From the NCBI GenBank assembly GCA_938031185.1, contig CALHGX010000043.1, positions 1-55,098 on the forward strand: a stretch of DNA of 55,098 nucleotides, in the 5' to 3' direction. The translations under genes were made by a program, and so were the position numbers. Positions 15,336 to 24,332 of this stretch are shown piece by piece; position 1 is the first letter of the stretch, and the number at the start of each line of letters is the position of its first letter. Below the pieces are notes generated by a model. That model was not told where the DNA came from, searched no databases, and saw only the letters and a program-made list of their open reading frames with translations. Source of the DNA: an uncultured bacterium (GTDB lineage Bacteria > Verrucomicrobiota > Kiritimatiellia > CAIKKV01 > CALHGX01).

Positions 15336-17744
15336 ATGCATCCGACGCCACATGACATCGCCTCCGCAAGCGCCAGCGTGCAAGAGCCCCAGGCGCCCGA
15401 ACCGCCCGTTTGGCGCTACATCGGCATCCTCACGCGCCGCATCTGGATCATCCTGCCCGTTTTCGTCATCGTCGGCACGGTCGGCACGGTGCGGGCATTC
15501 AAGGAACCGCCGCTTTATCGCGCCACCGCCAAAGTGCTCGTGGAGCGCCAGGCGCCCCGCGTGGTGCAGTTCGGACAGACACTCCCGGACAGCGGCGGAT
15601 GGGATCCGGAGTTCTATCAGACCCAAGCCGAACTGCTGCGCAGCCGAGCGGTCATGGACGTCGCCTTGTCCGATCCCGCCATCGCCGAATGGTTCGCTCC
15701 CGCCCAGACCGCGCCCGCCACCGCGACGCCGGCCGCGCCCGCCGGGCGCAAGACGTGGCGGGACGAATGGAAACGAACCCTGCGAGCCGTGCTCGGCACC
15801 GCCCCTGCGGCCATGCCGGAGCCGTGGGAGCAGTTGCGCGGCCAAATCACCGTGACCGTGGTCGAAAACACCCACTTCCTGCTGGTGGAATCGGTGAGTG
15901 CAAACCCCTATCAGGCCGCCCGCGTGGTCAACGCCGCCGCGCGGGGTTTCCAGCAATACCACAAGCAACGCCAGTCGGAAGCATTCAGCGAGGCTTTCGC
16001 CGGCCTGCAAAAGGAACGGGAAAAAGAGGAGCAGGAATTGCTGGCCGCCGAAAAGGCCTTGCAGGAATACCGCGAGCAGGCCCGCGGCATCTCCGCCAGC
16101 CCCGACGAAAAGGATCAACCGGTGCTCGACCGCCTGGTGCGGCTCAACAACCGTCTCACCGAAGTCCAGCTCAAACGCATCGAACTCACAGCTCAGATTG
16201 CCGCTATCAAGGACGCCGCGCAGGCCGGCAGCGAACGAAGCGAGGCCGACCAGGAACGCCTGTTCGCCCTGCCTGTGATCCAGGCGGATGCAACCCTCAC
16301 CGCCCATCGCCGGGCGCTGGCCGACGCCGTCAAGGACCTGACGGTCCTTTCGGAGACCTACGGCGCCGGCCACCCGCTCCTGCAGGCGGCGCAAGTCAAG
16401 GTCGAGCTGATGCGCGAACAACTGAAGAGGGCGCTGAACGAGACCCTTGAAGCGCAGTCCCGCGCGCTGGCCGCGCTGCAACAGGAAGAGCAGGATTTGG
16501 CCCGCGAGTACGAAGGGCAGAAAAATGAGGCGCTCGATCTCGCCCGCGAGTCTTTCACGCTCACCCGACTGCGCGGCGCGGTGGACCGTCACCGGCGTCT
16601 TTTCGAAGCCATCGTGGACCGGATGCGCGAGGTAGATATCACTTCAGGGCTGACCAAGACCAACGTCCAGATCGTCGAACTCGCCGCCGAGCCCAAACAC
16701 CCCATCAATTCCGGCAAGATGCGGCCGGTGGCGCTTTCGCTCGTGATGGGCCTGCTTCTTGGCATCGGCCTGGCCGTCCTGCTCGAAAATCTGGATGACG
16801 CCATCCGCACACCGGAAGATCTGCGCGACCGGCTCGGCCTCCCGCTGCTCGGTTTCGTCCCCGTCATCCGCCATGAGCCGAACGCGGCGTCGGCCGACGC
16901 GGCGCGCCGCCTGACGCTCGACGTCAAGGAGTCGCCAGACCGTAATCGCCACCTCTACCGCGGCTCCATCGTGCTGTCCGAGCCCGGTTCCTCGGTGGCC
17001 GAGGCCTTCCGCGGCATCCGCACCAGCCTGCTCTATTCCTCGCCCGGCCGCGAAATCAAGTGCATCGAAACCACCTCCTGCCGCCCCGAGGAAGGAAAGA
17101 CCACCACCTGCACCAATCTGGCCCTTTGCCTGGCGCAGGGCGGAAAACGCGTCCTGCTGGTGGACGCGGACATGCACCGCCCCATGGTGCACCGCATCCT
17201 TGGACTGACCAACCGCGTCGGACTGAGCAGTGTCCTCGTCGGCGAGGCGGAATGGCCGGCCGCCATCCAACGCGTCGTGGCCGCCAACGGCGCGGAAGTG
17301 GAAAACCTGCGCGTGCTCTCCGCCGGTCCGCCTTCTCCCAATCCGTCCGAGCTGATCGGATCCAAGGCGGCGCGGGAGCTGATTCGCATGCTCCGCGCGG
17401 AATTCGATTGGGTACTCCTTGACACGCCGCCCGTCCTGTTCGCGTCCGACGCCGCCGTCCTCAGCACGCTCTGCGACGGCGTGGTGCTGGTGGTGCGCGC
17501 CGGCATGAGCTCGCGGGCCATCGTCGCCCGGGCGCGCGAGCAGCTCGAGGCAGTGCACGCTCGTATCGTGGGCGCGATTCTCAACAACGCCGTCATCGCC
17601 AAACTCGGCCGCCACTATTCGTACTACTCCTACTACGGCTATTCGCGTTACGCCAAGGACTACCACCGCGCCTACTACGGCCGGGACCGGGACAGGCGTG
17701 AGCGCGAAACGGAATCATCGGAAGAGGCAAGTAAGACGTTATGA
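15336..17744 (+). CDS. Polysaccharide co-polymerase with tyrosine kinase domain (Wzc type)
   Basis: This 802-residue inner-membrane protein controls chain length and export. Wzz-type domain: first membrane helix at about residues 36-55, a large periplasmic coiled coil (about 190-430), and a second helix at about 468-487 (PVALSLVMGLLLGIGLAVLL). The cytoplasmic BY-kinase domain has Walker A RPEEGKTTT (Lys588), Walker A' VLLVDADMHRP and Walker B VLLDTPP. A C-terminal cluster of ten tyrosines (HYSYYSYYGYSRY onward) is the usual site of autophosphorylation. The ATG at 15336 is chosen over an earlier in-frame start inside the wza-like gene. Its stop overlaps the next gene by 4 nt. Confidence 0.93.
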   Translation: MHPTPHDIASASASVQEPQAPEPPVWRYIGILTRRIWIILPVFVIVGTVGTVRAFKEPPLYRATAKVLVERQAPRVVQFGQTLPDSGGWDPEFYQTQAELLRSRAVMDVALSDPAIAEWFAPAQTAPATATPAAPAGRKTWRDEWKRTLRAVLGTAPAAMPEPWEQLRGQITVTVVENTHFLLVESVSANPYQAARVVNAAARGFQQYHKQRQSEAFSEAFAGLQKEREKEEQELLAAEKALQEYREQARGISASPDEKDQPVLDRLVRLNNRLTEVQLKRIELTAQIAAIKDAAQAGSERSEADQERLFALPVIQADATLTAHRRALADAVKDLTVLSETYGAGHPLLQAAQVKVELMREQLKRALNETLEAQSRALAALQQEEQDLAREYEGQKNEALDLARESFTLTRLRGAVDRHRRLFEAIVDRMREVDITSGLTKTNVQIVELAAEPKHPINSGKMRPVALSLVMGLLLGIGLAVLLENLDDAIRTPEDLRDRLGLPLLGFVPVIRHEPNAASADAARRLTLDVKESPDRNRHLYRGSIVLSEPGSSVAEAFRGIRTSLLYSSPGREIKCIETTSCRPEEGKTTTCTNLALCLAQGGKRVLLVDADMHRPMVHRILGLTNRVGLSSVLVGEAEWPAAIQRVVAANGAEVENLRVLSAGPPSPNPSELIGSKAARELIRMLRAEFDWVLLDTPPVLFASDAAVLSTLCDGVVLVVRAGMSSRAIVARAREQLEAVHARIVGAILNNAVIAKLGRHYSYYSYYGYSRYAKDYHRAYYGRDRDRRERETESSEEASKTL

Positions 17745-19741
17745 CCGAATGGCCCAAAGCCAGGCGCGCGCTGGACACGCCGGCCCGGTGGCTGGCCGTC
17801 TCCGGCACATTGGCCGCCCCCTGGCTGTTCGGCGCCACGGATGCCTGGGTTTACCTCGCGCTCTCGCTCTGGATCGGCATCGGCGCGCTGCTCTGGCTGA
17901 TCGGTCAGGCGGCCTACGGCCGCTTGCGCGATCTAGCCTGTCCGCCCGCGGCGATCCTGCTCTTCGCGCTGGGGCTCTTCGTGATGCTCCAAGCCCTGCC
18001 CCTTCCATGGGAATGGGTGGAGCGCCTCGCGCCCCTTCAGGGTCGGCTGTGGCGTGACGCACAAGTCGCGGCCTCCGCCATCCTGGGCCGGCCGCCGCTC
18101 GACACCGCGCCCTCCCTTGGCGAAGCGCCGGCGCTGTCCGTATCACCGGCCGCCACGTGGGATAGTCTTTGGCTCTTCCTGACTTACGCGGCGGTCTTCG
18201 TGATCGCCGGCGAAACCATCCGCGAATGGCGGCCGCTGCGTCGCTTGGCCGTGCTGCTGGTCTGTTCGGGCTTCGTCATGGCCGTCATCGCACTCGTTCA
18301 TCGGTTCTCCGGCTCCCGTGAGATCTTCTGGTTCCGCGCGCCGCGCCATGGGGGTGACGTCTTCGGCCCGTTCTCCAACCGCAACCATTTCGCCGCCCAC
18401 ATGAACCTGCTCTTTGGCGTGGCGCTGGGGCTTTTCCTCTCCTCCCGCCTCGTGCGCGAGACCATGGCGTGGACCAACTGGCGGGACCGGCTGGCCTGGC
18501 TGTCCACCCGGAACGCGGGCCGCATAGTGCTGTCCGGCTTCGCCCTCGTGCTGATGGCCGGCGCCGTCTGCGCCTCGCTGTCGCGCGGCGCCATGGTTGG
18601 CCTGGCCGCCGCTATCCTGTTTTTCGCGGCGCTGGCGGCCTTGCGATGGCGTCGCGCCGGCGGCCTCGGCGTCACGGCGGCCCTCGCGGGACTGGCCGTC
18701 GCGGCCGCTGCCCTGTGGCTCGGGGGCCTCCGTCTCGCTGGCCGGTTGGGGACGCTGACCGATCTGGCTAGAAACCCGCTGGAAGATTTCCGGCTCATCG
18801 TCTCGCTCGACACCCTGCGCCTTTTCCGCACCTCGCCCTGGTTCGGCTGCGGCTTCGGCGCTTTCCATCACGCGTTTCCCATGTTCCAGAGTCCCGGCCT
18901 TCAGTTCCGCTGGCTGCACGCCCACAACGATTGGGCGCAACTATTCGCCGAAGGCGGCCTTGTCGGCGCCGGCCTCTTCCTCGCCGCCCTCGGCTTCTGG
19001 CTTCGCGCCGTGCTTCGCGGAATGGACAAGGCCCCGCGCGTCGCCCAGCTCATGACCTGGGGGCTGCTGACGGGACTGACGGCGCTGGCCATCCACAGTG
19101 TGGCCGACTATAGTCTCCACAAACCTGCCAACGCGCTGTTCATGAGCCTGCTGGCCGGACTGGCCCTCGCAGCCGCCCGGCTGCAGGGATTCCCGACGCC
19201 GTCCGCCTCCAAGCCAAAACCCGATTCGCCCGCAGGCCGCGTCCTCTATCGCCTGGTCGCCATTGCAATGGCCGCTGTCGTGGCGGTTTCGCTTCTCGTC
19301 AATGCCCGCGCTCTTCGCGGCGAGCTGGCGCTGGCCCGCCTTTTCTACTGGCAAAAAGCGGAAGCCAAAAGCCCGCCACCCGCCGCAGCGCAGGCGCTGA
19401 CCATGGCGCTGACCGAAGCGGAAACGATCCGCGCTGCAGGTAACCGGAACGCCGACGGCCTGACGGACGCTGCCGCGTTGTTCCTCAACTGGGGGCTGCG
19501 GGAGGATCTCGACCGGCGGCTCCGCATCCGATTGGCCGAAACCAGCGTGGTGCTGGCATGGGACGCCGTTCGCGCCGCCCCCTCGGACTACACCGCCTGG
19601 CTCTGGCTTGCGCGCGGCTTGATGGCCTTTAGCCAGGTGGATGCAGCCGACACGGCCCTTGAACGCGCGCGAACCCTCGCGTCCCACCCCGGAGAGGTCC
19701 GACTGTTTCTGCCTCCGGAGCGTCCTCCCGATCCGGAGTGA
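17741..19741 (+). CDS. O-antigen ligase/polymerase-family membrane protein with C-terminal extension
   Basis: This 666-residue protein has about a dozen predicted membrane helices in residues 20-530 and a periplasmic loop with FRTSPWFGCGFGAFHHAFP, where WFGxGxGxF...P is the typical O-antigen ligase/Wzy_C motif. Then comes FRWLHAHNDWAQLFAEGG (the HxHN...E pattern of the family). The last 130 residues are soluble and helical, as in ligase-type proteins with a TPR-like tail. It probably polymerises or transfers polysaccharide on the outer face of the inner membrane. It overlaps the co-polymerase gene by 4 nt. A second, shorter member of the same broad family lies at 24329. Confidence 0.85.
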   Translation: MTEWPKARRALDTPARWLAVSGTLAAPWLFGATDAWVYLALSLWIGIGALLWLIGQAAYGRLRDLACPPAAILLFALGLFVMLQALPLPWEWVERLAPLQGRLWRDAQVAASAILGRPPLDTAPSLGEAPALSVSPAATWDSLWLFLTYAAVFVIAGETIREWRPLRRLAVLLVCSGFVMAVIALVHRFSGSREIFWFRAPRHGGDVFGPFSNRNHFAAHMNLLFGVALGLFLSSRLVRETMAWTNWRDRLAWLSTRNAGRIVLSGFALVLMAGAVCASLSRGAMVGLAAAILFFAALAALRWRRAGGLGVTAALAGLAVAAAALWLGGLRLAGRLGTLTDLARNPLEDFRLIVSLDTLRLFRTSPWFGCGFGAFHHAFPMFQSPGLQFRWLHAHNDWAQLFAEGGLVGAGLFLAALGFWLRAVLRGMDKAPRVAQLMTWGLLTGLTALAIHSVADYSLHKPANALFMSLLAGLALAAARLQGFPTPSASKPKPDSPAGRVLYRLVAIAMAAVVAVSLLVNARALRGELALARLFYWQKAEAKSPPPAAAQALTMALTEAETIRAAGNRNADGLTDAAALFLNWGLREDLDRRLRIRLAETSVVLAWDAVRAAPSDYTAWLWLARGLMAFSQVDAADTALERARTLASHPGEVRLFLPPERPPDPE

Positions 19742-19784
19742 TGCGACAGCGCGCGCGGCAGCCGGATGTTCACAATAGCGGCGC

Positions 19785-21008
19785 ATGAACAGGCGGCAAG
19801 AAACGACATGGATTCCCGGCAGCCCGCAACGCTTCCGCGTCGCGATCGCGCACCCCTTTCTTGGCCATGGCGGTTCGGAATCGCGCGCCGCATGGCTGCT
19901 GCAGGGGTTCGAGGATTTCGCGCCGGTGGCGCTGCTGACCACTGGCCCCTTCGATCTTCAGGCACTGAACCGGTTTTGCGGTGTCGCACTCGCGCCCGAA
20001 CGCGTTCGCGTGCGGCGGCCCGCGCTCCCCTGGCGCATGCTCGGCGCCGGGGGCGCCGCGCTGCGCGGCGCAATTTTCGAACGGTTCTGCCGTAGCGTCG
20101 CCTCGCAATTTGACCTGCGCATTAGCGCCTACAATTTCTGCGACTTCGGCGCCCCAGGCATCCATTGCCTTGCCGACTTCTCCTGGAACGAACAACTGCG
20201 AAACACCCTGCATCCTCCTCGTCCGGGAACACGCGGATCGCTCCGGCGAATTCCCGGGGTTCGCTCCGCCTACGAGAGCCTAGTCCGCCTCGTGGCCGGG
20301 ACATCGGGCCGTCCGCCGCCGGCGCCGGACGACCTGATCGTCGCCAACTCGCAATGGTCCGCCCGCCTGCTGCGTGAACAGTTCGACCTCGACGCGCCCG
20401 TCGTGTACCCGCCCGTGCCGGACGCTCCGGCCGCGCGCCCATGGGCGCAACGGGAAGACGGCTTCGTCGCCATGGGACGGCTCTCGCACGAAAAGCGCAT
20501 CGAAGAAATTATCGCCATGCTGAAAGCCGTTCGCGAAAAAGGATTTCGCCTGACGCTGCATCTGGTCGGACGGGCGGACGCCCCGTCCTACGAGCGGCGT
20601 CTGCGCAGGGTCATCGAGGCCGAACGCGCATGGGTGCGTCACCACGGCCTGCTCGAGGGTGCGGAAAAATGGGCGCTGCTCTCGTCGCAGCGCTATGGTC
20701 TGCATGCCTGCCGGGGCGAAGCCTTCGGCATCGCCGTCGCGGAAATGGTCAAGGCGGGCTGCATCCCCTTCGTGCCCGAAACCGGAGGCCCGGCGGAAAT
20801 CGTCAATCACCCCCTCCTGATCTACCGCGACGCCTCGGATGCGGTGGAGAAAATCGCCCGCATCCTGCGGTACCCGGTTTTGTGCGGACCGCTTGCCGGC
20901 CATCTGGCGGACCAGGCCCGCCGGTTTTCCGCAGCGCGTTTCGTTCAGGACATGCGGGCTTTGGCCTTGAACTTCGCCGCCGGCCTGCCGCAGAGAAGAA
21001 CGCCATGA
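19785..21008 (+). CDS. Glycosyltransferase, GT4-like
   Basis: This 407-residue GT-B protein has the N-terminal HPFLGHGGSESRAAWLL motif (glycine-rich acceptor-side loop). The C-terminal nucleotide-sugar domain begins at AMGRLSHEKRIEEIIAML, and a conserved acidic region reads GLHACRGEAFGIAVAEMVKA, as in GT4 enzymes (E...E spacing). It would add a sugar to the lipid-linked repeat unit on the cytoplasmic side. It is separated by 43 nt from the preceding membrane protein, the largest gap in this operon, and overlaps the next glycosyltransferase by 4 nt. Confidence 0.85.
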   Translation: MNRRQETTWIPGSPQRFRVAIAHPFLGHGGSESRAAWLLQGFEDFAPVALLTTGPFDLQALNRFCGVALAPERVRVRRPALPWRMLGAGGAALRGAIFERFCRSVASQFDLRISAYNFCDFGAPGIHCLADFSWNEQLRNTLHPPRPGTRGSLRRIPGVRSAYESLVRLVAGTSGRPPPAPDDLIVANSQWSARLLREQFDLDAPVVYPPVPDAPAARPWAQREDGFVAMGRLSHEKRIEEIIAMLKAVREKGFRLTLHLVGRADAPSYERRLRRVIEAERAWVRHHGLLEGAEKWALLSSQRYGLHACRGEAFGIAVAEMVKAGCIPFVPETGGPAEIVNHPLLIYRDASDAVEKIARILRYPVLCGPLAGHLADQARRFSAARFVQDMRALALNFAAGLPQRRTP

Positions 21009-22156
21009 AGACAGACGCCGGGATGAAAACGGCCTTCATGTGCTTCTACCGGGCGTACCCGCCGGACAGCGGTGCGGCATCCGTCACATGGTCCTGCGCC
21101 CGCTTCGCCGGTCCAGACGCAATGCTGATTCAGGCGGTTTCGGCTCCGGTGCCGGCAAGCCCCCCGAGTGTTCGGCTAGTCTCTCTTGACGGCTGGAGCG
21201 AACGGCGGTGGCGCAAGATGGCGGCCTTGCCGCGCATGTTGCGGCGCATGGCCGTGGCATGCCGCGCGGCGGAGCCGGACGTTGTCGTTCTCGAAGGCGC
21301 TTCCTGGGCGCTGTACCATCTCCTGCTCCTCCGCCGGCTGCGCAAAACATGTCCTCGCGCGCGAGTGATCTATCATGCCCACAACGTCGAGCATCTCCTC
21401 CGTCGCGAGAAACATGCGCCGCCCGTCACGCTGCTCACCCGATGGGCCGAAGGCGCCGTCCTGAAGGGTTGCGACCTTGCCTTCGCGGTTTCGGAAACGG
21501 ATGCCGGCCACTTCCATCGCCTCTATGGCGTTCGCCCGCGCCTGCTGCCCAACGGCGTGGATGTCGCCGCGTTCGATCGTGTCGCGCCAGACGATATCGC
21601 GTCTATCCGCCGCCGCTACGCGGTCACGCCCCAAACCATTCTCTTCATGGGCTTCTACCGCTATCAGCCGAATCGGGAGGCGGTAGACTTTCTGGTTCGA
21701 GAGGTGATGCCCTTGGTGCGGCAGTCCCATCCGAACGCCACCCTGGCCGTGCTGGGCGGCGATGTTCCCTATCGGGAGTCCTGGCTTCTCTGCCCCGGCC
21801 TTCTTCCGCACGAGGAGGTGCCGGCTTTCGTCAAAGCCTGCGTCATGGGCGTCGCCCCCATCTTCTCTGGTTCCGGAACGCGCCTGAAAATCCTCGAATA
21901 TATGGCTGCGGGCCTTCCCGTGGTCGCCACCGACAAGGGCGCCGAAGGCCTCGACGTCCGCACCGATGAACACCTCCTCCTCGCGCCGCCGAACGCTCCG
22001 GCTTTTGCCGCAGCGATGATCCGCGTCCTGGACGGCAGCGATGCCATCCGCCGCATGGCGGAAAACGGCCGCCAACTGGTCGAAAGACGCTACGCTTGGC
22101 CGGTCATCATGAAACAATTCCGTGACGCCCTCACGGCCGGACCCGTCGCGCCATGA
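21005..22156 (+). CDS. Glycosyltransferase, GT4-like
   Basis: This 383-residue GT-B glycosyltransferase has the N-terminal motif FYRAYPPDSGAASVTWSCAR and a mid-region NGVDVAAFD. The C-terminal donor-binding region reads SGSGTRLKILEYMAAGLPVV, followed by ATDKGAEGL, the classic GT4 signature. The ATG at 21005 forms an ATGA overlap with the upstream gene; a much longer open frame extends upstream but is the shadow of that gene. It probably builds the repeat unit of the exopolysaccharide. The sugar specificity cannot be read from the sequence. Confidence 0.88.
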   Translation: MKTDAGMKTAFMCFYRAYPPDSGAASVTWSCARFAGPDAMLIQAVSAPVPASPPSVRLVSLDGWSERRWRKMAALPRMLRRMAVACRAAEPDVVVLEGASWALYHLLLLRRLRKTCPRARVIYHAHNVEHLLRREKHAPPVTLLTRWAEGAVLKGCDLAFAVSETDAGHFHRLYGVRPRLLPNGVDVAAFDRVAPDDIASIRRRYAVTPQTILFMGFYRYQPNREAVDFLVREVMPLVRQSHPNATLAVLGGDVPYRESWLLCPGLLPHEEVPAFVKACVMGVAPIFSGSGTRLKILEYMAAGLPVVATDKGAEGLDVRTDEHLLLAPPNAPAFAAAMIRVLDGSDAIRRMAENGRQLVERRYAWPVIMKQFRDALTAGPVAP

Positions 22157-23049
22157 ACCGAAACTACGCGCTGGTGACGGTGGTGTACAACGAGGCGGAC
22201 CGCATTCCGGTCCTCGTCCGCGATGTCGCGGCGCAAACCGAGCGGCCTCTGCGATGGCTCATCGTCAGCGACGGATCTACCGACGGTACGGATGAAGCCA
22301 TCCTTTCCGCAAGCGCCCGCCACCCATGGATCGAATTCGCCCGCCAGGAAAAATGCCCCGAGGACGCCGGGCGCCTCGAAAAAGTCACCATTGCGCAGGC
22401 GCGCGCCATGGCATTGGCGCTGGAGAAGTTTCGCGCCCTGCCCTACGCCTTCCTCGGCAACCTGGACGCCGACGTGGCCCTCCCGCCGAATTACTACGCT
22501 CGCGTCATAGACCGGATGATGACGGATTCCTCGCTGGGCATCGCCGGCGGCGCCGTGCGCAACGTTGCCGCCGACGGATCGCCGTTGCCGGGCGGTTTCA
22601 TCAAAACGTATTTTGTCGGCGGCCCCGTTCAACTCTTCCGGCGAGAATGCGTCGAAGCGCTGGGCGGTTACGCGCCGTATGGTCATTCCGATGTCATCGC
22701 CGTCGCGCGCGCCCGCATGATGGGCTGGAAGGTCCGTTGCTTTCCGGACATCACGGCGGGCCAACTACAGGTGCCGGCCAACACGATCCGGGAAAAAGTT
22801 CCCGTGTGCTATCGAATGGGCCGCATGGATTACCTGATGGGCGACTCGCCGCTCTTCGAGCTGCTGCGCGGAGGCGCTCGCATGGCCCGTCCGCCATACG
22901 TGATCGCCGGCGCGGCGCTCCTCGCGGGCTTCTTCCGGGACTGGCTGGCCCGCAAACCGATTCCGGTGCCGCCGGATGTGGTCGCGTTCATGCGGCGCGA
23001 ACAATGGCGAAAAATCCGCCGATTTTGGAAAGGACCTTCGACCGAATGA
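22153..23049 (+). CDS. Glycosyltransferase, GT2-like
   Basis: This 298-residue GT-A enzyme begins YALVTVVYNEADRIPVLVRD and shows IVSDGSTDGTDEAI. The metal-binding DxD is in GNLDADVALPPNYY, and HSDVIAVARARMMGW provides the later acidic motif. These are the expected landmarks of family 2 inverting glycosyltransferases. It has ATGA overlaps with genes on both sides, so it is firmly part of the operon. There is no clear membrane segment except a possible hydrophobic helix near residues 250-262. Confidence 0.87.
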   Translation: MNRNYALVTVVYNEADRIPVLVRDVAAQTERPLRWLIVSDGSTDGTDEAILSASARHPWIEFARQEKCPEDAGRLEKVTIAQARAMALALEKFRALPYAFLGNLDADVALPPNYYARVIDRMMTDSSLGIAGGAVRNVAADGSPLPGGFIKTYFVGGPVQLFRRECVEALGGYAPYGHSDVIAVARARMMGWKVRCFPDITAGQLQVPANTIREKVPVCYRMGRMDYLMGDSPLFELLRGGARMARPPYVIAGAALLAGFFRDWLARKPIPVPPDVVAFMRREQWRKIRRFWKGPSTE

Positions 23050-24332
23050 GCGCCCGTTTCCGTGTGTTGGTTTCAGCCTATGCGTGCAATCCCCGCGCGG
23101 GGTCCGAGGAAGGCGTCGGCTGGGGGTGGGTCAGGGCCTTGGCTGCGCGCCATGATCTTTGCGTGCTGACCGCGGCTTTTCACCGGGCGGACATCGAACA
23201 GGCGCAGCGCGAAGACCCGGCGGCAGCCGGTATTCGTTTCGTGTATGTGCCCCACCGCCTCTGGCATTACCGGCCCACGCCCGGCTGGAGAGCCATCGAA
23301 TCCTCCATCGCCAAACCGCTGATGAACTGGGCGTACAGGCTCTGGCTGCGCGACGCGGGACGGCTGGCCCGGTCGTTGCACCGCAACCAACCTTTCGACC
23401 TTGCGCATCAGTTGACCTATGTCGGCTTCCGGTTCCCCGGCCATTTGTGGAAGCTGGACATTCCGTTCGTCTGGGGGCCGATCGGCGGACTGGAGAACAC
23501 GCCGTGGCGTTTGCTTCCGCTGCTGGGGGCCGGCGGCGCTGGCTACTACGCGGCGCGCAACATCGTCAACTCGTTCCAAAAAACCTGCCTCGTTGCGCCC
23601 CGCCGCGCTCTTCGCAAAGCGCGCGGCGGCATCATTGCCGCCACCAGCGGCATCCAGCGGGAAATCCGGCGCTGGTACGGGGAAGACAGCATCGTTGTCG
23701 CTGAAACCGGCCCGCTCCAGAATGCGCCGGCCTCGGCGCCCCGCGCCCGAAGACCAGGAGAGCCGCTGCGAATGACCTGGAGCGGACAACACCTGCCCGG
23801 AAAAGCGTTGCCCCTGCTCCTGAATGCCCTGCACCGCCTCCCCCCGGCACTCGATTGGCGGCTGGACATTCTCGGCGACGGTCCGTGCCGTTCGAAATGG
23901 CAACGCGAAGCAAGCCGGCTCGGGATTGCCGCCCGCTGCCGCTGGCATGGGCTGCTGCCGCGCCATGAAGCCGTCGCGCGCATGGCCGCCTCGCACGTGT
24001 TTGTCATCACCAGCCTCAAGGACCTTACTTCCACCGTTATCCTCGAAGCGCTTTCGCTGGCCGTGCCGGTGATCGCCCTGAATCATTGTGGCTTTCCGGA
24101 TGTGTTGACGGCTGATTGCGGAATTCTCGTGCCGGTTCACAATCCCGCCCAGATCGCCGCCGACTTGGCCCGCGCCATCGAAAAGCTCGCCAGCGACGAG
24201 ACAGAACGGTATCGTCTGGCCGGGGGCGCCCCCCGGCGTGCCGCCGATTTTTCCTGGGAGAAGAAAGTGGCCATGGTGGACGCCATCTACAGGCGGAAGT
24301 TGCAGAGCGCACAACGGCAGGAGGATTCATGA
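23046..24332 (+). CDS. Glycosyltransferase, GT4-like
   Basis: This 428-residue GT-B protein begins VLVSAYACNPRAGSEEGVGW, the standard N-terminal signature of a GT4 subgroup found in polysaccharide clusters. Mid-region: FVWGPIGGLENTPW. The donor side has a CRWHGLLPRHEAVARMAA segment, then TSLKDLTSTVILEALSLAVP, where the Glu is the usual conserved residue, and NHCGFPDVL. The ATG at 23046 overlaps the previous stop. The long upstream open frame is a shadow of the GT2-like gene. Confidence 0.88.
   Translation: MSARFRVLVSAYACNPRAGSEEGVGWGWVRALAARHDLCVLTAAFHRADIEQAQREDPAAAGIRFVYVPHRLWHYRPTPGWRAIESSIAKPLMNWAYRLWLRDAGRLARSLHRNQPFDLAHQLTYVGFRFPGHLWKLDIPFVWGPIGGLENTPWRLLPLLGAGGAGYYAARNIVNSFQKTCLVAPRRALRKARGGIIAATSGIQREIRRWYGEDSIVVAETGPLQNAPASAPRARRPGEPLRMTWSGQHLPGKALPLLLNALHRLPPALDWRLDILGDGPCRSKWQREASRLGIAARCRWHGLLPRHEAVARMAASHVFVITSLKDLTSTVILEALSLAVPVIALNHCGFPDVLTADCGILVPVHNPAQIAADLARAIEKLASDETERYRLAGGAPRRAADFSWEKKVAMVDAIYRRKLQSAQRQEDS

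Noticed and set aside
15024-16592. 522-residue minus-strand open frame opposite the co-polymerase gene
   Set aside because: The plus strand encodes clear Wzc-type motifs. Long antisense frames are expected in GC-rich coding sequence.
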